Assembly (NCBI GenBank): GCA_031963225.1
Contig: JASSUD010000002.1
Span: 1 to 64,000, forward strand
DNA: 64,000 nt
Source: JASSUD01 sp031963225
GTDB taxonomy: Bacteria > Pseudomonadota > Gammaproteobacteria > Burkholderiales > Burkholderiaceae
Direction of reading: 5' to 3'
This document shows positions 1 through 9,014 of the stretch, one piece after another. The notes beneath the pieces are model-generated. The model saw nothing but the letters and a program-made list of their open reading frames with translations, was not told where the DNA came from and did not search any database. The position numbers were made by a program, and so were the translations under genes. Position 1 is the stretch's first letter, and each line of letters opens with the position of its first letter.

Positions 1-55
1 AGGATTACAAGTCGGTGGTGCGCATGTTGGGGTTCCTTCGTCACCACCAACCTAC
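1..55. repeat. Family A palindromic repeat, half-unit
   Basis: Contains GCATGTTGGGGTTCC and ends CACCAACCTAC, the half-unit that recurs about a dozen times in the window. The upstream AGGATTACAAG is shared with the copy near 27.01 kb, so the unit is cut by the window start. It abuts the stop codon of the DUF2818 gene. Confidence 0.85.
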
Positions 56-57
56 AA

Positions 58-372
58 TTATTTAGGACGTTTTACCAAATAGCACCATACAAAACCAGGA
101 AAAGCCAATACGCCAAAAACACATAGGGTTATTACATAAAATTCCCAGCTCTGATGCGTTATTTGGCCAGCATGGGCTTCTAATGCATACCCTACACTTC
201 CTGCTAAAAAATAAGCAATGAGCCATTCAAATCCACGCATATAGAAGGGTTTTTTACCTTCCACAGCCATCTTGCGAGGCAAACGAAAAAGCGCAAAAAG
301 ACGTGCATTCAAAAAAGGCAGGTTAGCTACTATCCCAGCAAAAAAAAGGGTTAAACCTGTTGGCAAGGACAT
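58..372 (-). CDS. DUF2818 family membrane protein
   Basis: A 104-residue protein starting MSLPTGLTLFFAG, with three or four hydrophobic segments and a short basic loop (LPRKMAVEGKKPFYMRG). It matches my memory of the DUF2818 family, which in Burkholderiales sits directly behind nuoN; its function is unknown. The frame stays open 49 codons upstream, but that extension crosses a palindromic repeat (412-553) and does not look like protein, so the internal ATG at 372 is preferred. It probably belongs to the nuo transcript, although the repeat now separates it from nuoN. The stop TAA lies directly against a family A repeat. Confidence 0.8.
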   Translation of the reverse strand: MSLPTGLTLFFAGIVANLPFLNARLFALFRLPRKMAVEGKKPFYMRGFEWLIAYFLAGSVGYALEAHAGQITHQSWEFYVITLCVFGVLAFPGFVWCYLVKRPK

Positions 373-411
373 CCGGAAAATCGCTTTATATAAAAATATC
401 AGGCTTTTTTT

Positions 412-553
412 GGGCGTTTCCTCAATTGTCCAAAAGGGTTCATATTTGGGGGAGCAGGAGCGCAGGGACCGGAGCTGTACTTTTGTACAGTGAGGATCCC
501 GAGCACCGCACGACCCCAAAGATGGGCCCTTTTGGGCGATTGAAGAAACGCCC
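412..553. repeat. Family C palindromic element (MITE-like), nuoN-DUF2818 gap
   Basis: 142 bp and nearly palindromic over its whole length. The ends GGGCGTTTCCTCAATTG and CGATTGAAGAAACGCCC are inverted repeats, the next blocks (CCAAAAGGGTTCATATTTGG against CCAAAGATGGGCCCTTTTGG) pair again, and the centre is CTGTACTTTTGTACAG. The core is shared with 31732-31871. It fills the gap between nuoN and the DUF2818 gene. I see no protein in it and no clear target duplication. Confidence 0.75.
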
Positions 554-559
554 TACCTC

Positions 560-2158
560 TTAGCCTAACGTAAGCTGTACCACACGGGTACACCAGTCGA
601 ATAATGCACTGGGGAAAATACCTAAAAAGAAGATGGCTGCGCCATTAAGCACTAACAAATAGCGCATGTTAGGCATAACAATAAAAGGCTCAGTGCTAGG
701 AGGAGCATCAAAATACATGAGCTTCACCATGCGCAAGTAATAAAAAGCACCCCATAAAGAAGCCATCACAGAAAACACTGCGAGGCCAATCCATCCTTCA
801 TGTATAGCTTGCACCAGCACACTGAGCTTTGCATAAAAGCCTGCCGTAGGTGGAATACCGGCTAAAGAAAACATCATGACTAGCATCACACCAGCAAGCA
901 GAGGATTACGCTGGCTTAAGCCTTTTATACCTTCTAAATCTTCTACAGCGTGATAAGTGGCTGAATTTGAGGAGGAAGCGCTCTCTGCGCGCTCCACCAG
1001 GCAGAGCATTACACCAAACGTACCCAGCGTCGATATTAAATACACCACGCTATAAAAAAATGTAGCGCTATAGGCCTCATAGCCATTACCTGCTGCTTGC
1101 CCACCTGCAAGCAAACCAAAGGCAATAAATCCTGCGTGCGAAATGGCAGAATACGCAAGCAAACGTTTGATATTAGTTTGCACAATACCTGCAGCATTAC
1201 CAATCAATAAAGACAGCACGATCGGTATCGCTAACATCAATGACCATTCGCTGGCCAATGGCGCAAGGCCAATCACTAAAAGCCGTATACCCCAAGCTAG
1301 CGCGGCTAATTTTGGAATACCACCAATTAGCAATGTTATGGGCGTAGGAGCACCTTGATACACATCGGGCACCCACATATGAAAAGGAGCCACTCCTAAT
1401 TTGAACGCCACGCCTACTAGGATAAAAATCAGGCCGCACAGCAACACAGAAAGCATGGGCAATTCTGTGAAAGCAGAGGCATCAAAACTCCCACTGCTAG
1501 CAATCAAAGAAGGAAGTTGCGCTTTAAGATGGGATGCTATATCGATAAGATCCAAGGATCCTGTTGCGCCATACACCATCGACAGACCAAATAGCAAAAA
1601 CCCTGAAGCCAATGCACCGAGCACGTAGTACTTCAATGCAGCCTCACTAGGCAAGGCCATGGAGCCAAAAAATGAGGAGGTTTTTGTCTTTTCTGGAGTG
1701 TGGTCCGGGCGCAGCGCGACCATCGCGTAGAGCGACAGTGACATCAGCTCTAAGCCTAAATACAGCATTAGAAAATGGTTGCCTGAAACCATTACAAGCT
1801 GGCCAATTAAAGAAAACAAGGCCAGCAAAAAGAAAGACCCTCGAAATAGGCCGCATGCCTGCAGGTAATTTCGAGCGTATATCAAAGACGCTGCGAACCC
1901 TGCGCTTAAGAGCGCTTTTACTGCGCAAGCGAAGGGGTCGACCACCATCATATGATCAAAAATATAGTGCTTACCGACTCCACTTGCGAGGATGCTTGCA
2001 TACCCCGCTGCTGCAATAAGCGATGCCCATACAGCAATGGAATAGGTTATATGACGCCCCTTCGCACTCTTCTCACTCCACACCATATCGTTAATCCAAG
2101 CAACGATGGTCGCGAGCAAAAGAAAAGCATCAGGCCACAATATGGACAAAGTCGACAT
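560..2158 (-). CDS. nuoN: NADH-quinone oxidoreductase subunit N
   Basis: NuoN is one of the three antiporter-like proton-pumping subunits in the membrane arm of complex I. The 532-residue protein has about 14 hydrophobic helices and the conserved run FKLGVAPFHMWVPDVYQGAP, typical of the proton-translocating module, followed by NIKRLLAYSAISHAGF. The start is ATG at 2158; a TTG two codons upstream is also in frame. It is the last nuo subunit gene, 222 bp behind nuoM in a gap holding a decayed palindromic element. The length fits the family, with no internal break. Confidence 0.95.
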   Translation of the reverse strand: MSTLSILWPDAFLLLATIVAWINDMVWSEKSAKGRHITYSIAVWASLIAAAGYASILASGVGKHYIFDHMMVVDPFACAVKALLSAGFAASLIYARNYLQACGLFRGSFFLLALFSLIGQLVMVSGNHFLMLYLGLELMSLSLYAMVALRPDHTPEKTKTSSFFGSMALPSEAALKYYVLGALASGFLLFGLSMVYGATGSLDLIDIASHLKAQLPSLIASSGSFDASAFTELPMLSVLLCGLIFILVGVAFKLGVAPFHMWVPDVYQGAPTPITLLIGGIPKLAALAWGIRLLVIGLAPLASEWSLMLAIPIVLSLLIGNAAGIVQTNIKRLLAYSAISHAGFIAFGLLAGGQAAGNGYEAYSATFFYSVVYLISTLGTFGVMLCLVERAESASSSNSATYHAVEDLEGIKGLSQRNPLLAGVMLVMMFSLAGIPPTAGFYAKLSVLVQAIHEGWIGLAVFSVMASLWGAFYYLRMVKLMYFDAPPSTEPFIVMPNMRYLLVLNGAAIFFLGIFPSALFDWCTRVVQLTLG

Positions 2159-2327
2159 AAGCAAAAAGAAGAAGAAACGGGAAATACTATAAAAAGGCCG
2201 CTTAGCGTATCAAAAGACCTGAGAATCTGCTGAAAAATTTCCAAAAATATTTAATATTTCGGGAACAGACTCTCTATGGCGTATCCTAAGCGGAACCTAC
2301 TTTCATGCACAAACGCCTAAACACGCT

Positions 2328-2383
2328 CCCAAAGATAAGCCATTTTTGGAAGATCACCCTTAGGGCAATTAGGACACCCCCTA
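2328..2383. repeat. Decayed family C element in the nuoM-nuoN gap
   Basis: CCCAAAGATAAGCCATTTTTGG followed by TAGGGCAATTAGGACACCCCCTA resembles the right arm of the 412-553 element with several changes. Its terminal CTA is, on the minus strand, the TAG stop codon of nuoM. The rest of the 2159-2380 gap is AT-rich with no reading frame I can support. Confidence 0.4.
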
Positions 2384-3916
2384 TGAGGGACCTAATTTTG
2401 ATTGCTGTGTTTGAAGGATTAATTTTCCTGCGGCTACATGCATGACCTGCGTGACGGGCTTAGGGTATAGGCCAAATGCTAGAACCAATATCGCCAACGC
2501 AGCTAACATGCCGCGTTCACGGCAATTCAAATCAGTCAGTTTAGCCACATTCTCATTAGCCACCGGGCCAAAATAAACGCGCTTAACCATCCACAGCGTA
2601 TAAGCAGCACCCAAAACTAAGGTTAGCGCAGCCAATAAACCTATCCAGAAGTTGAAATGTACTGCAGCTAGAATAACCATAAATTCGCCAACAAACCCAG
2701 AGGTTCCGGGTAAGCCGGCATTAGCCATCGCAAAAAATACTGAAAAAGCAGCAAACTTAGGCATCACATTAATAACGCCACCGTAATCTGCAATTTGTCG
2801 GCTATGCATACGGTCATAGAGCACGCCTATGCACAAAAACATCGCTCCGGAGACTAAACCGTGCGAAATCATTTGCACGATTGCGCCTTCCAAGGCCAAA
2901 GGCGTGAAAAGAAAAAAGCCTAAGGTCACCATACCCATATGGGCGATTGAAGAGTAAGCCACCAGTTTTTTCATATCTTGCTGGGCAATGGCAACCAGGC
3001 CGATATAAATGACTGCAATGAGAGAAAGCACCACGATAACCGGTGCTAAAAAATGGCTTGCATCTGGGGTAATGGGCAAGGAGAAACGTAAAAATCCGTA
3101 TGCACCTAGCTTCAACATAATAGCAGCCAGCACCACAGAGCCGCCTGTAGGCGCTTCAACGTGCGCATCGGGCAGCCAAGTATGCACAGGCCACATAGGC
3201 ACTTTGACTGCAAATGCCATAAAAAAAGCAATAAACAGCAGAATCTGTATATTTAAAGGAATCGGTAAAGGCTGCCATGCAGCTAACGCAAAGCTGCCTG
3301 AATGCGCATAGAGATAAAGCAGTGCTACGAGCATCAATAAAGAGCCCATCAGCGTATAGAGAAAAAATTTGAACGCTGCATAAACTCGAGAAGGTCCACC
3401 CCAAATGCCGATAATCAAATACATCGGAATCAGTGTAGCTTCAAAAAATACATAAAACAGTAAACCGTCTTGGGCGCAGAAAACACCGACCATCAAGCCA
3501 GATAAAATAAGAAAAGCGCCTAGGTAAGCGGCTACATGCTTAGTAATCACTTCCCAAGCTGCCACCACTACTATCACAGTCGTCAGTGCAGTTAACACTA
3601 CCAGCCAAAGCGAAATACCATCTATACCTAGCGAATAGAAAATATTAAAGCGCCCAATCCATGCGACATGCTCCACAAATTGCATATCGGTTGCATGTAT
3701 ATCGAAATGTGTCCATAGCGGCAAAGTCACGGCAAAACTGAGCACAGCGCCAGTAAGGGCTATCCAGCGCAATACAGTATCACTCACGCGCTGGTTTTGG
3801 CTAGAACGTGAGATTTGAGACGCAAAGTTAGCAGGGAGTATGCCCAACCCAAGAACCAGTACACCAAAGGCTATCGGTATCCAGATTGCTAGACTCAATA
3901 GGGGATAAGCATGCAT
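2381..3916 (-). CDS. nuoM: NADH-quinone oxidoreductase subunit M
   Basis: NuoM is an antiporter-like membrane subunit of complex I that pumps protons. The 511-residue protein begins MHAYPLLSLAIWIPIAFG, which fits the usual Burkholderiales NuoM start; a TTG five codons upstream is possible. It contains GIDGISLWLVVLTALTT, the helix with the conserved glutamate region (FFEATLIPMYLIIG), KVPMWPVHTWLPDAHVEAPT with its conserved lysine, and the broken-helix motif QQDMKKLVAYSSIAHMG. It follows nuoL by 32 bp. Its stop TAG coincides with the border of a decayed repeat. Confidence 0.96.
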   Translation of the reverse strand: MHAYPLLSLAIWIPIAFGVLVLGLGILPANFASQISRSSQNQRVSDTVLRWIALTGAVLSFAVTLPLWTHFDIHATDMQFVEHVAWIGRFNIFYSLGIDGISLWLVVLTALTTVIVVVAAWEVITKHVAAYLGAFLILSGLMVGVFCAQDGLLFYVFFEATLIPMYLIIGIWGGPSRVYAAFKFFLYTLMGSLLMLVALLYLYAHSGSFALAAWQPLPIPLNIQILLFIAFFMAFAVKVPMWPVHTWLPDAHVEAPTGGSVVLAAIMLKLGAYGFLRFSLPITPDASHFLAPVIVVLSLIAVIYIGLVAIAQQDMKKLVAYSSIAHMGMVTLGFFLFTPLALEGAIVQMISHGLVSGAMFLCIGVLYDRMHSRQIADYGGVINVMPKFAAFSVFFAMANAGLPGTSGFVGEFMVILAAVHFNFWIGLLAALTLVLGAAYTLWMVKRVYFGPVANENVAKLTDLNCRERGMLAALAILVLAFGLYPKPVTQVMHVAAGKLILQTQQSKLGPS

Positions 3917-3948
3917 AGGGATTAAATTCAAAGATGGTAAATGTGAAA

Positions 3949-6009
3949 TCAGCTAGCTAGCCACAAAAAGAGACTCAATAAGCCTAAGACTCCGAGAATC
4001 ATGATCAAAGCATAGTGATACAGATAACCTGATTGGAACACTCGTGCGGTACGGCCAAAGCACTGGATAACGCGGGCGCTGCTGTTAACTATGCCATCAA
4101 TAACCGCTTGATCAAACTCTTTCCACAGCCCTGTTGCAAAAGCTACGGTGCCGCGCACAAACACAAACTCGTTGAGCTGGTTCATATAGTACTGGCGGTC
4201 TAATAAGGTATAGATCCATGAGCAACGCTGACGTAACCAAGCTGTAATGCCCGGTTGCTTTAGGTATAAAAACCAGGCTGTCACCACGCCAGCAGCGGCT
4301 AAAAAGACCGGCAACCCACTAAACGCATGCTTCGCCATTGGCCACCACCCATGGAATGCCTGGCCTAGCTCGTGCATAACAGGATGGTTTGTTCCCATAT
4401 ACAGCACGCGATCAAAAATAACGCCGTGCGCAAAAAAATCACCGTAGAGCAAGGGTCCAATAATAGCGGCACCCAATGCCAAAGACGGAATAGCCAGCAG
4501 CACTAAAGGACCTGTAATCACCCAAGGCGATTCGTGAGGTTCCCCTCCATGCGCGTGATCATGTCCATCATGTGCTACTGGGTGATGAGTAGCATCTTGT
4601 TTGAAGCGTGGTGTGCCATGAAAGACTAAAAATACCATTCGGAAAGAATAGAGTGCTGTCACAAAAACGCTAGCTAGTAGTGCAAACGCAGCAAACCCAG
4701 CACCTGGCAAATGCGATTCCAGCACGGCTTCGATAATGGAGTCTTTTGAATAAAAGCCAGAGAATAAAGGGGTACCGATCAACGATAATGAGCCAATTAA
4801 CGAGACAATCCAGGTAATTGGCATGTATTTACTCAGCCCGCCCATTTTCCGCATATCTTGCTCATGATGCATGCCAATAATGACCGAGCCTGCAGCTAGA
4901 AAGAGCAGTGCTTTAAAGAAAGCATGCGTGACCAGATGAAACAGTGCCGCAGAATACGCAGAGGCGCCCAGCGCAACGGTCATATAACCAAGCTGAGACA
5001 GTGTGGAATACGCAACCACGCGTTTAATATCATTTTGAACTATGCCAAGCAAACCCATAAATAGTGCGGTAATTCCACCAATCACTAACATAAAGGACAG
5101 CGCGGTTTCAGAAAGCTCAAACAACGGAGACATCCGAGACACCATAAAAATGCCTGCTGTCACCATCGTTGCTGCATGAATTAATGCGGAGATTGGTGTG
5201 GGGCCTTCCATAGAGTCAGGCAGCCATACGTGCAGAGGAAATTGAGCAGATTTCCCCATTGCGCCAACAAATAAGCACAAGCAAGCAACGGTCAAAAAGC
5301 TAACGCTTGTTCCTGGGAAGGTCAGAGGGATCAATAGATCGCGCTGCGCAAAAATGTCCTCATAACGCAATGAGCCGGCCTGCATTCCGAGCAAAGCAAT
5401 GCCTAAAATAAACCCAAAATCACCGACTCGGTTTACCAAAAATGCTTTTAGATTGGCATAGACCGCTGTAGGACGGGTATACCAAAAACCAATCAGTAAA
5501 TACGACACCAAACCCACTGCTTCCCAGCCAAAGAAAAGCTGCAAGAAGTTATTGCTCATTACCAGCATGAGCATCGCAAAAGTAAACAGCGAGATATACG
5601 CAAAGAAGCGGGCATAGCCTGGGTCATCCCGCATATAACCAATGGTATAGATATGCACCATGAGGGACACCGAGGTCACTACGCACATCATCAATGCACT
5701 CAGTGAATCGATCAAAAAACCCACTTCAAAGTGTAATAGAGGAGACGATGGCTGCGATTGTCCTGCAGAGTTCAGTGCAGGTAATTGGACCTGCATCCAC
5801 TCGTATATGGTGCCGTGGTAACTTGCCCCATGCATTACCTGGAATAAAACCCAGGCAGACAAACCAAACGATAAAGCCACCCCTAGAATAGTCACACTGT
5901 GCGCACCACGACGCCCAACTATATTGCCTCCAAAACCAGCAATAAGTGCCCCTACTAAAGGAGCTAGAGCAATAGTCAGTAGCAAAGCGGGGTTAAGGGT
6001 AATAGCCAT
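3949..6009 (-). CDS. nuoL: NADH-quinone oxidoreductase subunit L
   Basis: NuoL is the distal proton-pumping subunit of complex I, with a long lateral helix running along the membrane arm. The protein has 686 residues, about 16 hydrophobic segments, the motif GKSAQFPLHVWLPDSMEGPT with the pump lysine, and IQNDIKRVVAYSTLSQLGYM-like sequence after it. A histidine-rich cytoplasmic or periplasmic loop (HDGHDHAHGGEPHESP, around residue 490) is present, as I recall from other Burkholderiales. The start is ATG at 6009, 66 bp behind nuoK. Confidence 0.97.
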   Translation of the reverse strand: MAITLNPALLLTIALAPLVGALIAGFGGNIVGRRGAHSVTILGVALSFGLSAWVLFQVMHGASYHGTIYEWMQVQLPALNSAGQSQPSSPLLHFEVGFLIDSLSALMMCVVTSVSLMVHIYTIGYMRDDPGYARFFAYISLFTFAMLMLVMSNNFLQLFFGWEAVGLVSYLLIGFWYTRPTAVYANLKAFLVNRVGDFGFILGIALLGMQAGSLRYEDIFAQRDLLIPLTFPGTSVSFLTVACLCLFVGAMGKSAQFPLHVWLPDSMEGPTPISALIHAATMVTAGIFMVSRMSPLFELSETALSFMLVIGGITALFMGLLGIVQNDIKRVVAYSTLSQLGYMTVALGASAYSAALFHLVTHAFFKALLFLAAGSVIIGMHHEQDMRKMGGLSKYMPITWIVSLIGSLSLIGTPLFSGFYSKDSIIEAVLESHLPGAGFAAFALLASVFVTALYSFRMVFLVFHGTPRFKQDATHHPVAHDGHDHAHGGEPHESPWVITGPLVLLAIPSLALGAAIIGPLLYGDFFAHGVIFDRVLYMGTNHPVMHELGQAFHGWWPMAKHAFSGLPVFLAAAGVVTAWFLYLKQPGITAWLRQRCSWIYTLLDRQYYMNQLNEFVFVRGTVAFATGLWKEFDQAVIDGIVNSSARVIQCFGRTARVFQSGYLYHYALIMILGVLGLLSLFLWLAS

Positions 6010-6075
6010 ACAAGCAAAGGGGCATTAAAAAGAAGGGGATGAACAAAGGAGAACGCTCTAATAATGTAGCGCGCC

Positions 6076-6381
6076 CTACCCTTTTAGCTGATCTAGGCTT
6101 TTCAAATCAGCCGTATCACGTGCTCGAAATAACGTGATTAAAATAGCCAATCCAATTGCGGCCTCAGCAGCTGCAACCGTGAGTACAAAAAAGACAAAAA
6201 CCTGACCGTGCAAATCTCCCAAAAAATGAGAGAACGCAACAAAATTGGTATTCACTGCGAGGAGCATTAATTCGATAGACATCAGAATGGCAATCATATT
6301 TCGCCGGTTTAAAAAAATCCCGACCATCCCGATGACGAACAAAATAGCCCCCACGATAAGAGGAGAGGCAAGAGTGGGCAT
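6076..6381 (-). CDS. nuoK: NADH-quinone oxidoreductase subunit K
   Basis: NuoK is a small three-helix membrane subunit of complex I, homologous to MrpC. The 101 residues match the family length. The conserved glutamates of the proton path appear in helix 2 (SIELMLLAVN) and helix 3 (VAAAEAAIGLAILITLFR). The start is ATG at 6381. The gene lies 17 bp behind nuoJ and is surely cotranscribed. Confidence 0.97.
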   Translation of the reverse strand: MPTLASPLIVGAILFVIGMVGIFLNRRNMIAILMSIELMLLAVNTNFVAFSHFLGDLHGQVFVFFVLTVAAAEAAIGLAILITLFRARDTADLKSLDQLKG

Positions 6382-6398
6382 AGTGAAAATCCTGCTTT

Positions 6399-7001
6399 TT
6401 AATAACTATCTGCACGCATATTTTTTACTAAACGCACACAATCTTTTGGTTGAGCTTCTAGCTGCTTCGAAACATCTATACGCTTGCGATCTTTACCATG
6501 ACGTAATGTCAGCGCAACAGCAGCAATGATGGCCACTAAAAGTACTAACCCTGCGATTTCAAAAGCAAAAATATAGTGCGTATAAATCAGCAGCCCTATC
6601 TGATGAGCATTGGAATGTAAAAGATCTGCCTGCGCTTTCGGAGCTGCCTCTGTACCGCTAAAGCTGCGCCATAAAATCAGCGCCAATTCAAAAGCCATCA
6701 CTCCACCGACTCCGAGAGCCAAGGGCATAAATCGCTGAAAATCACGTCGTAAAGTGCTAGTTTCAATATCCAGCATCATCACGACGAATAAAAATAGAAC
6801 CATCACAGCGCCGACATAGACTAGCACCAGCAAAATTGCCAAGAATTCTGCTTGTAACAACATCCAGAGCGCTGCAGCATTAAAAAAGGCTAGGATCAAA
6901 AAAAGCGCCGATTGTACAGAATCAGGCGCAGTAATTACACGTAAGCCTGAAAGTAATAATAAACAGGCAAACATATAAAACAGCAAAGAGGTCATTCCCA
7001 T
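6399..7001 (-). CDS. nuoJ: NADH-quinone oxidoreductase subunit J
   Basis: NuoJ is a five-helix membrane subunit of complex I that contacts NuoA, K and H. The 200-residue protein has the typical run ALWMLLQAEFLAILLVLVYV followed by GAVMVLFLFVVMMLDI, containing the pi-bulge helix 3. The C-terminal tail is charged and less conserved (DRKRIDVSKQLEAQPKD). The start is ATG at 7001. An 86-bp spacer separates it from nuoI. Confidence 0.96.
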   Translation of the reverse strand: MGMTSLLFYMFACLLLLSGLRVITAPDSVQSALFLILAFFNAAALWMLLQAEFLAILLVLVYVGAVMVLFLFVVMMLDIETSTLRRDFQRFMPLALGVGGVMAFELALILWRSFSGTEAAPKAQADLLHSNAHQIGLLIYTHYIFAFEIAGLVLLVAIIAAVALTLRHGKDRKRIDVSKQLEAQPKDCVRLVKNMRADSY

Positions 7002-7087
7002 TTTTTTGCGCTTTTTTAAAAAATAGTGTGTTTGGAACCTATTTTAAAGGTTCTTAGAGCGCATATAACAGCGGCTCTTACAGTCTG

Positions 7088-7579
7088 TTATCGATACCTT
7101 GCATCGGCTTCGCGTGCTGCTGCAATTTGAGATTCATATTGATCTCCAACGGCTAGCAACATATCTTTTGTAAAGTACAAGTCGCCCCGCTTTTCACCAT
7201 GGTATTCGAGTAATTGCGTTTCTACGATCGAATCTACAGGACAACTCTCTTCGCATAAACCGCAAAAAATACATTTTGTTAAATCAATGTCATACCGAGT
7301 GGTGCGGCGGGTATTGTCAGCACGCAGCTCAGACTCAATGGTAATCGCCATTGCAGGGCACACTGCTTCGCATAATTTACATGCAATACAACGTTCCTCG
7401 CCATTTGGGTAACGGCGCAGAGCATGCAAGCCACGAAAACGGGGTGATAGGGGCGTCTTTTCTTCAGGAAACTGTACAGTTACCTTGCGGGAGAAGAGAT
7501 ATTTGCCCGTTAAAGCCATTCCCTTAAAGAGCTCAATCAGGAAAAAACTTTTTAGAAAATTGCTGATACGGCGCAACAT
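7088..7579 (-). CDS. nuoI: NADH-quinone oxidoreductase subunit I, 2x[4Fe-4S]
   Basis: NuoI carries clusters N6a and N6b in the electron chain from the peripheral arm to quinone. Two ferredoxin motifs are visible: CIACKLCEAVCP and CIFCGLCEESCP. The start chosen is ATG at 7579, giving 163 residues, the usual length; a longer frame from TTG at 7606 adds nine residues without support. The N-terminal amphipathic helix (FLKSFFLIELFKGMALTG) and the conserved VQFPEEKTPLSPRFRGLHAL are present. It lies 82 bp behind nuoH. Confidence 0.96.
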   Translation of the reverse strand: MLRRISNFLKSFFLIELFKGMALTGKYLFSRKVTVQFPEEKTPLSPRFRGLHALRRYPNGEERCIACKLCEAVCPAMAITIESELRADNTRRTTRYDIDLTKCIFCGLCEESCPVDSIVETQLLEYHGEKRGDLYFTKDMLLAVGDQYESQIAAAREADARYR

Positions 7580-7661
7580 ACTTTTGATCCGATAAAAAAG
7601 CGGCAATTCATTAAAACAAAACTAAGGTTCAGCGATTAATGTTGGGCACGTTACAACCGCA

Positions 7662-8726
7662 CTAGCTCCAAATAGACCATGGAGACATCACCCAAAAACC
7701 GATAAATATGAGCCACACCACGCAAAGCGGAATAAATACTTTCCATCCCAAACGCATGATTTGATCATACCGATACCTGGGGAAAGTAGCACGCACCCAG
7801 ATAAAAACCGAGAGTAAAAAGAAAACTTTTATAGCAAGCCAGAAAAAACCCGGTACAAAAGAGAGAAAACCAAATGGTGCGTCCCACCCACCCAGAAATA
7901 AGGTAGCAGTAAGGGCCGAAATAACGATCATATTGATGTATTCGGCCAAGAAAAATAGCGCAAACGCCATGCCCGAATAGTCGACCATATGGCCAGCTAC
8001 AATTTCAGACTCCCCTTCCACCACATCAAAAGGATGACGATTGGTCTCTGCAATACCTGAAATAAAGTACACCCCACACATCGGCAAAAGCGGCAACCAA
8101 TTCCAGGATAAGAAATTCAAGCCCAACCCAGCAAATATCCCGCGCTGCTGACTATGCACAATGTCTGACAGATTTAAGCTGCCCGAAATCATCAATACGA
8201 CAACGAGGGCAAATCCCATCGCAATTTCATAGGAAACCATTTGCCCTGCCGCACGCATAGCGCCAAGCAATGCATATTTTGAATTAGATGCCCAACCAGC
8301 CAGAATCACACCATACACGCCGATAGAAGAAATCGCCATCACATAGAGTAAACCGGCATTGATATCACCCAACACCATCTCAGCTTGCAATGGGATCACA
8401 GCCCATACTGCAAAAGCAGGCGCCACCGTCATAATAGGCGCCACTGCATATAACCAAGGGGTCGCTTTTGCGGGTTTAATCACTTCTTTCAGTAGCAGCT
8501 TCAACACATCGGCAATCGGCTGCAGCAAACCTAGAGGGCCCACTCGGTTTGGCCCTAGACGCACATGCATCCAGCCAATGAGCTTGCGCTCCCAAAGAAT
8601 CAAATACGCCACGCTCAGCAAAAGCCCTAGCACCATCACTAGAATGCATGCACCTGTCCATACGACAGGCCATGCGGCACCTAGAAGATGCTCGCCAGCA
8701 GCATGAATAGCCTTGAACCCGCTCAT
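7662..8726 (-). CDS. nuoH: NADH-quinone oxidoreductase subunit H
   Basis: NuoH is the eight-helix subunit that forms the quinone-binding site together with NuoB and NuoD. With the ATG at 8726 (preceded by AGGAAAG) it has 354 residues, the usual length; an in-frame extension of 11 residues is rejected. Conserved stretches include ERKLIGWMHVRLGPNRVGP, ETNRHPFDVVEGESEIVAGH and FPRYRYDQIMRLGWK. It is separated from nuoG by 288 bp that hold a full family A repeat. Confidence 0.96.
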   Translation of the reverse strand: MSGFKAIHAAGEHLLGAAWPVVWTGACILVMVLGLLLSVAYLILWERKLIGWMHVRLGPNRVGPLGLLQPIADVLKLLLKEVIKPAKATPWLYAVAPIMTVAPAFAVWAVIPLQAEMVLGDINAGLLYVMAISSIGVYGVILAGWASNSKYALLGAMRAAGQMVSYEIAMGFALVVVLMISGSLNLSDIVHSQQRGIFAGLGLNFLSWNWLPLLPMCGVYFISGIAETNRHPFDVVEGESEIVAGHMVDYSGMAFALFFLAEYINMIVISALTATLFLGGWDAPFGFLSFVPGFFWLAIKVFFLLSVFIWVRATFPRYRYDQIMRLGWKVFIPLCVVWLIFIGFWVMSPWSIWS

Positions 8727-8819
8727 TGAGTATGACTTTCCTAAAGTTGAAAACCTCATGCATCGGATATCTGGGCTTATCTCCAGATTATCTCAACGCA
8801 ATGTTTATTATTTACCGAT

Positions 8820-9001
8820 GTTGCGCAGGTGTTCAAGGGGACAGTGGTTTGCATGTTGGGGTTCCTTCGTCACCACCAACCTACCGTGCCCTTATGGTTC
8901 GTGGAGTTTTATAGAACCCTTTTATATGTGCATCTCGGTAGGTTGGGGTGAGGTACGAACCCCAACACGCATACCACGGTCCTCATGAATACCTGCGTAA
9001 C
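8820..9001. repeat. Family A composite inverted repeat, nuoH-nuoG gap
   Basis: Full-length 182-bp copy. The left arm begins GTTGCGCAGGTGTTCAAGG and carries GCATGTTGGGGTTCCTTCG; the right arm carries CGAACCCCAACACGC and ends CATGAATACCTGCGTAAC. The arms are inverted and a spacer of about 55 bp (CTTATGGTTCGTGGAG... to ...ATGTGCATCTC) lies between them. It sits inside the nuo operon, so it is probably transcribed and able to fold into a long hairpin. Confidence 0.88.
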
Positions 9002-9014
9002 ATCGTGTTTAAAG

